From NCBI RefSeq assembly GCF_000308795.1, contig NZ_BAGK01000167.1, forward strand, positions 1 through 64,000: DNA of 64,000 nucleotides, given 5' to 3'. The translations under genes were made by a program, and so were the position numbers. This DNA comes from Nocardia thailandica NBRC 100428. GTDB taxonomy: Bacteria > Actinomycetota > Actinomycetes > Mycobacteriales > Mycobacteriaceae. Each line of letters begins with the position of its first letter. Positions within the stretch are counted from its first letter, which is position 1. Of this stretch, positions 49,169 through 56,713 are shown piece after piece. The notes beneath the pieces were generated by a model that did not search any database, had not been told where the DNA came from, and saw only the letters and a program-made list of their open reading frames with translations.

Positions 49169-49443
49169 GCGGCACGCTCCACGACTTCCCAGGCGCTGGT
49201 GTGGATCTCGCGGCGCGTGACGACGACCTGATAGTCCGCGTCCAGCAGCTGCTTGCGGTGGGCCCAGACGTTGGTGCCGTCGGCGAGCAGGTGGAATTCC
49301 TCGCCGGTCTGCGGGTTGCGGTACATCAACCGGTACTCCGAGCGGGTGGTCGCGGTGTCGGTGAGCCGCGGCACGTAGGGCTCGTAGTCGTGGTCCATGG
49401 GGCCTCCGATGAGCCGGGCCAGGCGGCTGATGATCGTGGTCAT
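49165..49443 (-). CDS. Hypothetical protein
   Basis: 92 aa from ATG 49443: MTTIISRLARLIGGPMDHDYEPY, MYRNPQTGEEFHLLADG, and a C-terminal strand. Beta-rich; overlaps its neighbours by 4 bp. Function unknown. Confidence 0.58.
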   Translation of the reverse strand: MTTIISRLARLIGGPMDHDYEPYVPRLTDTATTRSEYRLMYRNPQTGEEFHLLADGTNVWAHRKQLLDADYQVVVTRREIHTSAWEVVERAA

Positions 49444-49862
49444 GCTGCGTTCTCCTTGGTGCTGTAGGTGATTTCGAGCCACATGCGCCCGCCCTCGCCT
49501 TTGACGGGCGGGTGGATGACGGGTTCGGGTTTCCCCATGTAGCCGGGGGTGTCGTCGGGGACGAGGCCGTAGCCGGCGAAGTTCTTCCCGCCGGCGGCGA
49601 GGCCGTCGTAGATCGGTTTCGCGGTGGCGGTGAGGTTGTCGGTGTCACGGCGCCGTTTGTCGCGCGGCTGGTAGTGCAGCTGCACGGTCACGTAGTCCAG
49701 GCCGCGAGGAAGGTCGGCGTGGACGGCGAGCGCGACGGTGGTCTGCCGGATCTCGCGGATCTTCGCCGCCTTCGCCATGGCCGCGCCGCGCGTGTACCCG
49801 CGGTCGTTCATCGACAGGAGCGGGCGCGTCCAGGGCAGGTCGATCGTCACGGTGACGGTCAC
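49440..49862 (-). CDS. RusA-like Holliday-junction resolvase
   Basis: 140 aa. LPWTRPLLSMNDRGYTRG then KRRRDTDNLTATAKPIYDGL and LVPDDTPGYM: the RusA pattern with acidic metal ligands (DTDN, PDD). It would resolve branched DNA during replication or recombination and packaging. GTG 49862 overlapping the upstream stop. Confidence 0.82.
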   Translation of the reverse strand: MTVTVTIDLPWTRPLLSMNDRGYTRGAAMAKAAKIREIRQTTVALAVHADLPRGLDYVTVQLHYQPRDKRRRDTDNLTATAKPIYDGLAAGGKNFAGYGLVPDDTPGYMGKPEPVIHPPVKGEGGRMWLEITYSTKENAA

Positions 49863-50131
49863 AGGGGCACCACCGTGCAGAAGCTGTCGAAGTCTGGGAA
49901 TTCCCGCTGACAGTGCTTGCAGACAGCTCGGTAGCCGTCGGCCACGGCCCGCTCGAACAGGCCACGCAGCCTGTTGACGCATGGCGTGCACATCAGCATG
50001 TCGTCACAGCCGTGCTGGTTGACCCAACATGTCGCGGTCGGCCGATACCCGCCGTCATGTCGCCGATGGCCACACTCCGGTCGGAGGTCTTCGGCGTGCT
50101 CGATACTGATGTCGATGGCGGGGGCGGTCAC
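49859..50131 (-). CDS. Zn-binding protein, tandem paralogue A
   Basis: 90 aa from GTG 50131: PECGHRRHDGG, CWVNQHGCDDMLMCTPCVNR and AVCKHCQREFPDFDSF. Its neighbour upstream has the same layout, so the two are tandem duplicates with probable Zn ribbons. Function unknown. Confidence 0.65.
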   Translation of the reverse strand: MTAPAIDISIEHAEDLRPECGHRRHDGGYRPTATCWVNQHGCDDMLMCTPCVNRLRGLFERAVADGYRAVCKHCQREFPDFDSFCTVVPL

Positions 50132-50406
50132 GGCAGCCTCAGCGGGGTGAGCCGGAACAGCGCGTCGAGGTCGGTGAAGTCGGTGGCACAGACCAGGCAG
50201 CGCACGGTGCCGCCGTCGGCGATCAGGCCGCTGTAGTAGCTGTGGTCCCGCTGGAAGCAGTCCGTGCAGGTCAGGGTGTCCCAGCAGCCGTGCTGGTCGA
50301 GCCAGAAGTCGGCGGCCGGTGGGGTGTGCTGGTGTCGGCTGTCGCCACAGGTCGGCTGGAAGTCGAGGTGGTCGATGCCTTTCCGGCGGCGGGGCAGGAT
50401 CCTCAT
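50128..50406 (-). CDS. Zn-binding protein, tandem paralogue B
   Basis: 92 aa: PTCGDSRHQH, FWLDQHGCWDTLTCTDCFQR and VRCLVCATDFTDLDALF. Shares the QHGC-x-D-x-L-x-CTxC core and the C-x2-C plus FxDxD end with the gene that follows it. Confidence 0.65.
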   Translation of the reverse strand: MRILPRRRKGIDHLDFQPTCGDSRHQHTPPAADFWLDQHGCWDTLTCTDCFQRDHSYYSGLIADGGTVRCLVCATDFTDLDALFRLTPLRLP

Positions 50407-50732
50407 GCTGCATGTCCTGACTGATCGGGGGCGGGTCGTTTGGTGGTGTGCCACTTGCGGCAGCGGCACAGGTAGACGCGGGTCGGGCGGGCGCCGGGCT
50501 TCTGCGCGCGCCAGAAGCGGGCGAGCGCGGCTTCGGCTTCGGCCTGGGTGCCGTGGCCCTTCTTGTGCGGGGTAGGGCAGGACCGGTCGCGGGCGGCGTC
50601 GATGGTGTGGCGGTAGAGCATCGCGGTCGCGGTCGCACGGTCGGGCCGGACTTCGGTGTGCCCGCACGTGCAGGTCGCAGCGTGGCTGCCGTTGTTGCGG
50701 CGGCGGACCGTGGCGAGGACGTGATCAGTCAT
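50403..50732 (-). CDS. Zinc-ribbon-like protein, paralogue of the 34592-34906 gene
   Basis: 109 aa. CTCGHTEV near the start and TRVYLCRCRKWHTTK at the end, with CPTPHKK and an Ala/Glu helix between. Same layout as the protein at 34.6 kb. Possibly nucleic-acid-binding. Confidence 0.62.
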   Translation of the reverse strand: MTDHVLATVRRRNNGSHAATCTCGHTEVRPDRATATAMLYRHTIDAARDRSCPTPHKKGHGTQAEAEAALARFWRAQKPGARPTRVYLCRCRKWHTTKRPAPDQSGHAA

Positions 50733-50946
50733 CGGGCATCGTCCCTCCGGCGCGGAGCACGGCCAGGAGCTTGTCGAGGTCGAGTTTGGTGACGGCGGCG
50801 ACGGCGATCACCTGGTCGGCCAGGTTGAGGACAATGCCGCGGGTGTCGCCGAGCTCGAGGATGATGTCGATGCCGGTCATGTCGCTGCGGCGGCGGGCGG
50901 CGACGATCGCGGCGGAGTCACGCATTGAATCCACCATGTCGGTCAC
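50725..50946 (-). CDS. Hypothetical protein
   Basis: 73 aa from GTG 50946 (GTGA overlap with the WhiB-like gene stop): GIDIILELGDTRGIVLNLADQVIAVAAVTKLD, a small alpha/beta protein. Function unknown. Confidence 0.58.
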   Translation of the reverse strand: MTDMVDSMRDSAAIVAARRRSDMTGIDIILELGDTRGIVLNLADQVIAVAAVTKLDLDKLLAVLRAGGTMPDD

Positions 50947-51272
50947 GCCGCATCCCCGAATGCGCTGAGCTGGTCGGGGTTCGGCCGGTGGATGGGTTCC
51001 TTGTCGCGGTAGATCCGGCCGCCCCACACACCGGGCACACGAAGGCCGGACGCGGCTTCGAGCCTGGCGTGCAGGTCGCGGCAGAGCTGGCGCGTTTCGT
51101 CCGAGCAGGAGAAGCAGATGCCGGCGGCGCGTTTGCGGCGGGCCGCGGCAGCGAGCTTGTCTTCGCCGGGGAGCATCCAGTCCCACTGCGAACCGTGGTG
51201 GACGCGCATCCACTGCTCGTGTTCGACGCTGGTGCAGGGGGCGCCAGCGAACAGGTTCGGTTGCTTTTTCAT
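50943..51272 (-). CDS. WhiB-like Fe-S protein
   Basis: 109 aa. Four Cys at residues 13, 53, 56 and 64 and the GVWGG turn (81-85) mark the WhiB family of 4Fe-4S regulators unique to Actinobacteria and their phages. C-x2-C is canonical, but the last spacing is seven rather than the usual five residues and the first spacer is long. Phage WhiB proteins such as that of TM4 can interfere with host WhiB2 and septation or superinfection. It is the second gene of the operon that starts at 51.37 kb. Confidence 0.78.
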   Translation of the reverse strand: MKKQPNLFAGAPCTSVEHEQWMRVHHGSQWDWMLPGEDKLAAAARRKRAAGICFSCSDETRQLCRDLHARLEAASGLRVPGVWGGRIYRDKEPIHRPNPDQLSAFGDAA

Positions 51273-51376
51273 GCGGCGTTCACCGCCGCGATGATCGGCG
51301 CGATGATGCATGCCACGAGAACGAGGAGGACGCCGGCAAGGGCGCCGATGAGGCGGAGGACGATCTGTTTTGTCAC
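51269..51376 (-). CDS. 35-aa membrane peptide, first gene of the operon
   Basis: VTKQIVLRLIGALAGVLLVL then VACIIAPIIAAVNAA, almost wholly hydrophobic. GTG 51376 has AGGAG six bases upstream; it lies about 60 bp from promoter site 3. Possibly membrane-active, role unknown. Confidence 0.55.
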   Translation of the reverse strand: MTKQIVLRLIGALAGVLLVLVACIIAPIIAAVNAA

Positions 51377-51437
51377 GTGTATCTCCTGGTAGTTGCCCAT
51401 TTTGCGCCCCCTCGCTGATCTTGCATTACATTGCTTG

Positions 51438-51466
51438 ACACTACGGTCTATTGCATTGGAATGCAA
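51438..51466 (-). promoter_or_regulatory. Promoter with CCAATGCA operator
   Basis: Minus strand: -35 TTGCAT (51461-51466), 17-bp spacer beginning TCCAATGCA, -10 TAGTGT (51438-51443). A second related element (AGCAATGTAATGCA) lies just downstream. Drives the WhiB-to-RusA leftward operon. Confidence 0.72.
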
Positions 51467-51551
51467 GAACATCGGCGATCCCGTTCCGTGGAAGTTGCCT
51501 CCTCGTGGCGGTGTGCAGTTACCGGCCAGTCACCTCGTAGCTGGTGGCGTG

Positions 51552-51695
51552 CTAGCGGTCTTTCGCGTAGCGCAGTGCCCAGCCGACGAATCCCCAGAAG
51601 CAGGCCAGGGCGAGCCCGGTGATCAGCCAGACCGGCCAGTCCGAGCCGGGCTCGCCGCGGGTTGCGAGCACGTCGAGGACGAGATGGTCGGTCAT
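51552..51695 (-). CDS. 47-aa membrane protein
   Basis: MTDHLVLDVLATRGEPGSDW, then WLITGLALACFWGFVGWAL, then RYAKDR: one membrane helix with a basic C-terminal end. Overlaps the next upstream gene by 4 bp. Function unknown. Confidence 0.52.
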   Translation of the reverse strand: MTDHLVLDVLATRGEPGSDWPVWLITGLALACFWGFVGWALRYAKDR

Positions 51696-51970
51696 GCGAC
51701 GCGTCCGTACCGGTTGCGGCTCGCCTTGGATGCCCGTGCGGCGCTCGCGGCGCGCCGGATGCGGGCGATCTGCACGTTCGGGTTCACGGGTTGGGGCTTT
51801 CGACCTTCGGCCGCGGTGCGTGCCGCGCAGATGGCGTGCAGCTTCGTGAGGTAGTCGTCGATCGCGAGGTCCATCGCCGTGCCGCGGCGGGAGTAGTCGG
51901 CGATTTCGGCGGCGTCTTCGACGGCCCGGTATTCGGGCGAGTTGTAGTCGAGCCCTCCGTGTCGGGTCAT
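51692..51970 (-). CDS. Hypothetical protein
   Basis: 92 aa from ATG 51970: GLDYNSPEYRAVEDAAEIADYS, helical, with basic C-terminus (RIRRAASAARASKASRNRY). Possibly nucleic-acid-binding. Function unknown. Confidence 0.58.
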   Translation of the reverse strand: MTRHGGLDYNSPEYRAVEDAAEIADYSRRGTAMDLAIDDYLTKLHAICAARTAAEGRKPQPVNPNVQIARIRRAASAARASKASRNRYGRVA

Positions 51971-52386
51971 GACAGGTGTCCTTTCGAGTCGAGGGTGAGC
52001 GGGCCGGTGAGCTGGTCGAAGGCTCGGCGTTCGGCGGCGGCGATCTGGTCCTCGAGCCATGCGCGTGCGGTCTTGTCGTCGGCCGCGCCGATCACGAAGA
52101 TCGACTCGTCCTCGATGAGGCCGAGGAGTTCGCCGGCGACGGTGTCGGCGTAACGGATTCGTCCGGTGTCGAGTTCTTCGACCTGGATCTGGCCGTAGGT
52201 GCCGCAGGGGTCACCGATCCAGCGGTAGCGACCGGAAAGGGTGATCGCCCACCCGCCGATGCACTGCTCGATCGCACCGCCCTCGGCCCGGTGCCGGAAG
52301 TAGGACTGGTTGTGGGTGGAGCGGTGCCGCGTGATCTGGGTGTGGATCTTGCGGAGCAGGGGCAGGCGATCATCCATGGTGCTCAC
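51967..52386 (-). CDS. Hypothetical protein
   Basis: 139 aa (GTG 52386; ATG 52377 possible). CIGGWAITLSGRYRWIGDPCG, then AGELLGLIEDESIFVIGAADD and helical end. Related proteins occur in many actinophages; function unknown. Confidence 0.6.
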   Translation of the reverse strand: MSTMDDRLPLLRKIHTQITRHRSTHNQSYFRHRAEGGAIEQCIGGWAITLSGRYRWIGDPCGTYGQIQVEELDTGRIRYADTVAGELLGLIEDESIFVIGAADDKTARAWLEDQIAAAERRAFDQLTGPLTLDSKGHLS

Positions 52387-52412
52387 CGTTTCGTGTGGTT
52401 CAGGTTGGTGTG

Positions 52413-52880
52413 TCAGGCGCTGTCGGCGAGGTAGTCGGCCAGCGCTTCGATTTGCGCGGCGGCCTTCTCGGTATTACCGCTGGTGAGGCTGTGCCGGATT
52501 TCGTCGAGACGACCGACCAGCTTGCCGAGGATGACCGTGGGGATCGGCGTGGGACCGATCAGGCGGTCGATCTCCCGGATTCGCTCGAGCGCGACTTGTT
52601 CGAGGCGAAGCCGCCTACGCTTGCGGTCGCTGGCTTCCTGCTTCGCCAGGAGGTACGCCCGTGTGGGGGTAGTGGGATGCCGGCCGGGGTGGGCAGCCAG
52701 GATGGCGTTCTCGTGTCCGTTCTGCAGTTTGATGGACTCGGAGATGCCGACCAGCTCATGTCGCCAACGGCGCAGGTTTTCGCGCCTGCGCAGGATCTTG
52801 CAGCTGGTTCCGGCGCCGAATCGGTCCCGCAGGTCTTGGTTGACCATCGCCCGGAAGTCGGTGTCGCTGTATTCGCTCAA
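52413..52880 (-). CDS. Hypothetical protein
   Basis: 155 aa, TTG start overlapping the stop of the preceding gene (TTGA). Mostly helical and Arg-rich (ILRRRENLRRWRHELVG, ASDRKRRRLRLEQVALERI). Could be coiled coil. Function unknown. Confidence 0.58.
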   Translation of the reverse strand: MSEYSDTDFRAMVNQDLRDRFGAGTSCKILRRRENLRRWRHELVGISESIKLQNGHENAILAAHPGRHPTTPTRAYLLAKQEASDRKRRRLRLEQVALERIREIDRLIGPTPIPTVILGKLVGRLDEIRHSLTSGNTEKAAAQIEALADYLADSA

Positions 52881-53062
52881 GACGGTTCACTCCGCTGAAG
52901 GTGCGTGTAGAGCTGCGCGCAGCCGCCGTCGCGGGTGGCGCGCAGGAGGGTTCCGTTGTGGCAGCCGCCTTCGCTGACGACTGCCATGGCCTCGGCGAAC
53001 AGGGCGCGCGCGTCTTCGACGTCGACCGCGGCGATGTAGACGCTGATACCGGTGTCGGTCAT
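52877..53062 (-). CDS. Small hypothetical protein
   Basis: 61 aa: ISVYIAAVDVEDARALFAEAM then GGCHNGTLLRATRDGGC. Alpha/beta. Starts one base after the methyltransferase gene stop region. Function unknown. Confidence 0.55.
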   Translation of the reverse strand: MTDTGISVYIAAVDVEDARALFAEAMAVVSEGGCHNGTLLRATRDGGCAQLYTHLQRSEPS

Positions 53063-53063
53063 G

Positions 53064-53810
53064 TCAGGCCTCCTGTCGGCGGTAGGCGGTCAGTCGGCAG
53101 TGGATGCCCCAGTAAGTGGGGTGGTAGGGCGCCTGGCCGATCTCCACCCAGCCGGTGGCGAGGGCCTGGTAGAAGGCGTCGTCGGCTGTGCAGCCGCCGT
53201 CCGCTTCGCCCGCGAAGATCACCGTGTCCCCGCTGTAGTGGCTGAGCGCGGCGGCAGCCATCGGGTCGTCGTAGGGCGGCCAGACGAGCAGCAGGGCACG
53301 GTCCGGGTGCAGCCCGGCCGCAGCTTCATCGCCGATCTGTACGTCTGCCCACTGCTGCTCGACCTCCCACGACTTGTTGTCGTAGGCCGCGACATCGACG
53401 CCGAGCTGCCGCAACTGCCACGCCCAATATCCGGCCCCGGCCCCGATCTCGACCATGTCCCGTCCGCCGAGGTGCGCCTTGATCCACAGCAGGTCCGCGG
53501 GGGAAGGGATCGACCAGGCGAAGGTCTTGCACATTTCGCTGCGGTTCGCTGTCGGGTAAGGCCGCCGCGGCGAGAACCAGCCAACCTGCCACTCGTCGTC
53601 GCCGGGCCATGCGGGCTCGTTGCGGGCCATCAACCGAATGAGCTGCCAATAGGGATTGTCCGTGCCGACGTGGACGTCGAGTTCGGTGTTGGCGAACATC
53701 GGGTAGGCCGTGTCGCGCCTGGCACCGTTGAGCAGGGTGAGGGCGTCGTCGATGCCGCAGTTGTAGGTGTCGTGGCCGATGCTGAAGGTGACCTTCACGC
53801 TGGTGTTCAT
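53064..53810 (-). CDS. SAM-dependent methyltransferase
   Basis: 248 aa. Motif I MVEIGAGAGYWAWQL (about residues 117-131), acidic end of strand 2 in VDVAAYDNKSWE, and motif IV LLLVWPPYDDP, resembling NPPY-type enzymes. The N-terminal 100 residues are separate, beta-rich. Could methylate DNA bases, RNA or a small molecule; the substrate is not apparent. Start set at ATG 53810. Confidence 0.78.
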   Translation of the reverse strand: MNTSVKVTFSIGHDTYNCGIDDALTLLNGARRDTAYPMFANTELDVHVGTDNPYWQLIRLMARNEPAWPGDDEWQVGWFSPRRPYPTANRSEMCKTFAWSIPSPADLLWIKAHLGGRDMVEIGAGAGYWAWQLRQLGVDVAAYDNKSWEVEQQWADVQIGDEAAAGLHPDRALLLVWPPYDDPMAAAALSHYSGDTVIFAGEADGGCTADDAFYQALATGWVEIGQAPYHPTYWGIHCRLTAYRRQEA

Positions 53811-54073
53811 GCCGCGTCCGCCTGCCCGATGTAGGAGACGTAGGTGACACGGTTGCGGGTGCTGGCGGTGAACTCGCCGGCGGGGAGCTGCTTGTACGCG
53901 CCGCGGCGCACCATGGCGCCGATGTTGTAGCAGGTGTTCTTGCCGGTGGTCGGGAACGGCCACGCCTTCCACATGCCGGGATTCCGGCGCAGGGTGAGGG
54001 CGAAGCGTTCGAGGGTGGCGTGGCTCTTGTTTTCGGTCTTGGGCAGCTCGGCGAGCAGTGCGTTCTTGGTCAT
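53807..54073 (-). CDS. Hypothetical protein
   Basis: 88 aa. GKNTCYNIGAMVRRGAYKQLPAG and FTASTRNRVTYVSYIG. Overlaps the methyltransferase gene by 4 bp, suggesting linked expression. Function unknown. Confidence 0.6.
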   Translation of the reverse strand: MTKNALLAELPKTENKSHATLERFALTLRRNPGMWKAWPFPTTGKNTCYNIGAMVRRGAYKQLPAGEFTASTRNRVTYVSYIGQADAA

Positions 54074-54121
54074 GGCTGGCGCATCCTCCTTCGGGGTGTG
54101 GTCGGGTTGGCTGGTAGGGGC

Positions 54122-54157
54122 GGCGCCCGAGAGATGTGAGGGTCGATCTCGGGCGCC
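54122..54157 (-). other. Perfect 11-bp hairpin in the operon
   Basis: GGCGCCCGAGA (54122-54132) and TCTCGGGCGCC (54147-54157) around a 14-nt loop, in a 164-bp gap between leftward genes. No U-tract; possible attenuator, RNase site or protein-binding RNA. Confidence 0.6.
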
Positions 54158-54237
54158 GCGCTCCTCGCTCCCCTATGGGCGGCCGTCGCGCGCTGGCGTT
54201 CTGGTGGAGCGCCGCGGTCGCGCAGGGAAGGTCTCGG

Positions 54238-54396
54238 TTAGCCCTCGCCGGCGAGGACGGGCGGGCTGTCGGTGTCGCGGGGGACGGTGGCGAAGTGCGC
54301 GGCGAGCGGGTCGCGGCCGAGCTGGGCGAGCAGGCGTTTCACGGGGATCTGGTCGCGCTTCCACCAGACGCGGGCGTGACGGCCGAGCGTGTTCAC
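54238..54396 (-). CDS. 52-aa basic hypothetical protein
   Basis: VNTLGRHARVWWKRDQIPVK, RLLAQLGRDPLAAHFAT and a Pro/Gly end. GTG 54396 with GAGGAGG upstream, overlapping the previous stop (GTGA-like, 4 bp). Function unknown. Confidence 0.55.
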   Translation of the reverse strand: MNTLGRHARVWWKRDQIPVKRLLAQLGRDPLAAHFATVPRDTDSPPVLAGEG

Positions 54397-54779
54397 CAGG
54401 ACACCTCCTCGTTGAGGTCGACCCGCAATCGCTGCTGCGGCCCGGGCAGGCAGCAGGCGTCGCCGAGGAGGTCGTGAAATTCTTTGCGGCCGAACGTCTT
54501 GGACGGGAACGTGACCTGCGGACCGCGGCCACCATCGCCTGCGGACAGGTCGAACAGGCCATCACCGATCTTGCGGGCGCCACGGACGTTGATCTGTCCG
54601 GTCATCAACCAGAAGAAGGCGTCGGCTTCTCGGTAGAGGGGGTAGATGCCCGGCTGAACGGAGACATGGGTGGCGAGCGGTTCGTCCGCGAGCGCCGCGT
54701 CGAGCGGGTAGATCCGCCACTTCAGGATCTCCACGGTGCCGATCTCTCGGATGTCCGCGCCGGACTGCGTGTCGGTCAT
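54393..54779 (-). CDS. Hypothetical protein
   Basis: 128 aa. IGTVEILKWRIYPLDAALADEP, HVSVQPGIYPLYREADAFFW, then a C-terminal acidic end. A beta-rich protein common in actinophages; function unknown. Confidence 0.6.
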   Translation of the reverse strand: MTDTQSGADIREIGTVEILKWRIYPLDAALADEPLATHVSVQPGIYPLYREADAFFWLMTGQINVRGARKIGDGLFDLSAGDGGRGPQVTFPSKTFGRKEFHDLLGDACCLPGPQQRLRVDLNEEVSW

Positions 54780-54940
54780 TTCGTGGCTCCGTACTTCTGC
54801 GCGATGGCGTAGGCGCGGTCGGCGAAGTCGGGGTCGCCGAGCCAGCGGAGGTCGTGGGCAAGGGATTCGACTTCGCCGATGAGCTGCGTCATCCGGTTGC
54901 GGCGGGCGGCGAGAGACAGGAGGAGAGCGAGCACGGTCAT
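54776..54940 (-). CDS. Small hypothetical protein
   Basis: 54 aa from ATG 54940 (TGATG overlap): hydrophobic start MTVLALLLSLAARRNR, helical DLRWLGDPDFADRAYAIAQ. Possibly membrane-associated at the N-terminus. Confidence 0.5.
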   Translation of the reverse strand: MTVLALLLSLAARRNRMTQLIGEVESLAHDLRWLGDPDFADRAYAIAQKYGATK

Positions 54941-55242
54941 CACAGGCCGCCTTCCGCGAAGCATCCGCAGCCGGGGCAGTGGTGCTGGAACATGCCAGGC
55001 CGCCACGTGGCGCGGTTGTCGAGCCGGTAGCCGTTCGGGAGGATGACTTCGTGGCCGCTGCGGTTGTAGAGCGGTCGGCCCTGCCGGATCGCTGCGCTGA
55101 TCCGCCAGGTGTCGCTCGGATGGAACGCCTGGCCAGTGAGGCAGTCGGTGCAGCCGCAGCCTTCGGGATCGATACCGAAACCGTTGTCCTTGAAATCGGT
55201 TTTGAGCCAAATGCCGTCGCGGCGGCCGTCGTAGTCGCTCAT
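54940..55242 (-). CDS. Cys-containing hypothetical protein
   Basis: 100 aa: GCGCTDCLTGQAFHPSDTWR, PNGYRLDNRATWRPGMFQ, HHCPGCGCFAEGG. Two CxxC-type pairs at the middle and end suggest a Zn site. Function unknown. Confidence 0.6.
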   Translation of the reverse strand: MSDYDGRRDGIWLKTDFKDNGFGIDPEGCGCTDCLTGQAFHPSDTWRISAAIRQGRPLYNRSGHEVILPNGYRLDNRATWRPGMFQHHCPGCGCFAEGGL

Positions 55243-55445
55243 GCCCGGCCGCCCTTCTCGGTGTCCGCATCGGTCAGGTGGTTTCGGGCGGCGAGCGCGG
55301 CGGCGAGGTAGCGGGCCTGCACGCTGTTGGGCTCGGCCAGCCAGCTGGCCTGGGAGCCGAGGCTGTTGAGCGCGCAGTAGATGGCCAGCGCGAGCCGCTC
55401 CAGTTCGGGATCCCAGATGGACTCTTCGAAGTGGTCGGGTTTCAC
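55239..55445 (-). CDS. Hypothetical protein
   Basis: 68-aa helical protein, GTG start: DPELERLALAIYCALNSLGS, AARYLAAALAARNHL-like end. Overlaps neighbours by 4 bp. Function unknown. Confidence 0.55.
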   Translation of the reverse strand: MKPDHFEESIWDPELERLALAIYCALNSLGSQASWLAEPNSVQARYLAAALAARNHLTDADTEKGGRA

Positions 55446-55681
55446 GGGTTCTCCTGGTGGTCTTCGAGGTAGGCGTCGCAGCGGTCGCGGAGTTCGCGGA
55501 CCTGCGGCGGGGTGAGGTCGGCGCGGAGTTTCGGGCCGGGACCGGTGGCGTTGGTGGCGACGCGCAGGTGCATGTGGGCGTCGCCGGGTTCGGCGATGAC
55601 TTCGACCGCGTAGCCGTCGCGGTCGACGAGCGGGGCGTCGCCGTAGAGGGTTTCGCCCCGCGCGTCGTGGCGGGTGTTCAC
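55442..55681 (-). CDS. Hypothetical protein
   Basis: 79 aa from GTG 55681 (GTGA overlap). Beta strands with DGYAVEVIAEPGDAHMHLRV, then a helix VRELRDRCDAYLED. Function unknown. Confidence 0.55.
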   Translation of the reverse strand: MNTRHDARGETLYGDAPLVDRDGYAVEVIAEPGDAHMHLRVATNATGPGPKLRADLTPPQVRELRDRCDAYLEDHQENP

Positions 55682-56049
55682 GCCGCCGCCTGCGCCGGGG
55701 TTGCGTATCGCAGGTACCAGCCGTTGACCACGACCTTGATGTAGACGTCGTCCTCGTGGGCGAACGGTGCCGTCTCGTCGAGGATCTGGTCGAGCGCGGC
55801 CTTCGCGTGCTCGAAGCAGAACGCTTCCTCGACCACGCTGAGCGAGATCGGGGCGTCGGTGTCCTCGTCGTAGGCGATGCGCGTCCAGTCGACGTGGACC
55901 GACGCGGTGACCGAGTCGCCGTGACGGCAACCGCCTTCGTGGCATTCGGTGCCGACGAAGTCCTCGCCGTTCCAGTCGGTGTCGAGGCTGACGCGCGGGT
56001 CCTTCTCGGGGAGGCCGAGGGCTTCGCGGACCTGGGTTTCGGTGAGCAT
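55678..56049 (-). CDS. Hypothetical protein with Cys/His site
   Basis: 123 aa from ATG 56049: TQVREALGLPEKDPRVS, GTECHEGGCRHGD, EEAFCFEHAKAALDQIL. The following gene has a similar Cys-Cys, CxEHA layout, so these may be diverged duplicates. Function unknown. Confidence 0.58.
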   Translation of the reverse strand: MLTETQVREALGLPEKDPRVSLDTDWNGEDFVGTECHEGGCRHGDSVTASVHVDWTRIAYDEDTDAPISLSVVEEAFCFEHAKAALDQILDETAPFAHEDDVYIKVVVNGWYLRYATPAQAAA

Positions 56050-56060
56050 GGTGTCGCCTT

Positions 56061-56351
56061 TCAGGCAGCGGCGGCCGGGGCCGCGAGGAGGACTTCGTGG
56101 ACGGTGACGTCGGGGCAGGCGCTGATCAGGGCGAGGGTGTCGATGGCCTCGGCCGCGTGCTCCATGCACAGGTGGTGGGTGTCGGTCCAGGCGCCCGCGC
56201 TGTGCGAGTGCTCGACCTCGATGCGGACGAGGGCGTCGTAGGGGCACTCGTCGCACTCGCCGTAGATGACGCCCGGCTCGCGGGTGGTGAAGCCGCGGAA
56301 GTCGGTGGCGGTGACGCCGAGGAGGTCGGCGATGGCCTGGGTGGCGGTCAC
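56061..56351 (-). CDS. Hypothetical protein with Cys/His site
   Basis: 96 aa from GTG 56351: TQAIADLLGVTATDF, YGECDECPYDA, HHLCMEHAAEAIDTLAL. Similar in form to the next gene downstream. Probably Zn-binding. Function unknown. Confidence 0.58.
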   Translation of the reverse strand: MTATQAIADLLGVTATDFRGFTTREPGVIYGECDECPYDALVRIEVEHSHSAGAWTDTHHLCMEHAAEAIDTLALISACPDVTVHEVLLAAPAAAA

Positions 56352-56473
56352 GCCGCCACCTCCAGCGGGGTCTCGGCGAACTCGCAGTAGGTGACGCGCT
56401 CGCCGGTGCGGATGTCGCGCCAGGTCTGGCAGTCCTCGTGCCCGCAGGTGGGGCGGGGGTCCGTGGTGCTCAC
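56348..56473 (-). CDS. 41-aa Cys-containing peptide, first gene of the leftward operon
   Basis: VSTTDPRPTCGHEDCQTWRD then TGERVTYCEFAETP. GTG 56473 with AAAGGA upstream and about 50 bp of leader from promoter site 4. Small, but position and overlap support it. Confidence 0.52.
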   Translation of the reverse strand: MSTTDPRPTCGHEDCQTWRDIRTGERVTYCEFAETPLEVAA

Positions 56474-56526
56474 GCGGGGTCCTTTCGTCGGCGGTTCCGG
56501 AGGGCCATCCGGTTTCAATACGTCGT

Positions 56527-56555
56527 AATCTAATCCAATGCATTGGACTACGCAA
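56527..56555 (-). promoter_or_regulatory. Leftward promoter with perfect CCAATGCATTGG operator
   Basis: Minus strand: -35 TTGCGT (56550-56555), 17-bp spacer, -10 TAGATT (56527-56532). The full 12-bp palindrome lies at 56535-56546, inside the spacer. Confidence 0.78.
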
Positions 56556-56713
56556 GGGCCTCGCGCGTCGAGCTTTCCGAGTTCACCACCTCGGCACGCC
56601 CCACCCCTCGGCCAGGGACGGCCCGACCAGCGCGATTCATCTGCACATATGCGGCCACAGCGGCTTGCCGGCGCATGCGTCAGGTAACGATCGAGGCAAC
56701 GCCGTCCAATATC

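Noticed and set aside
54122..54157. Intrinsic terminator
   Set aside because: Strong stem, but no U-tract on either strand.
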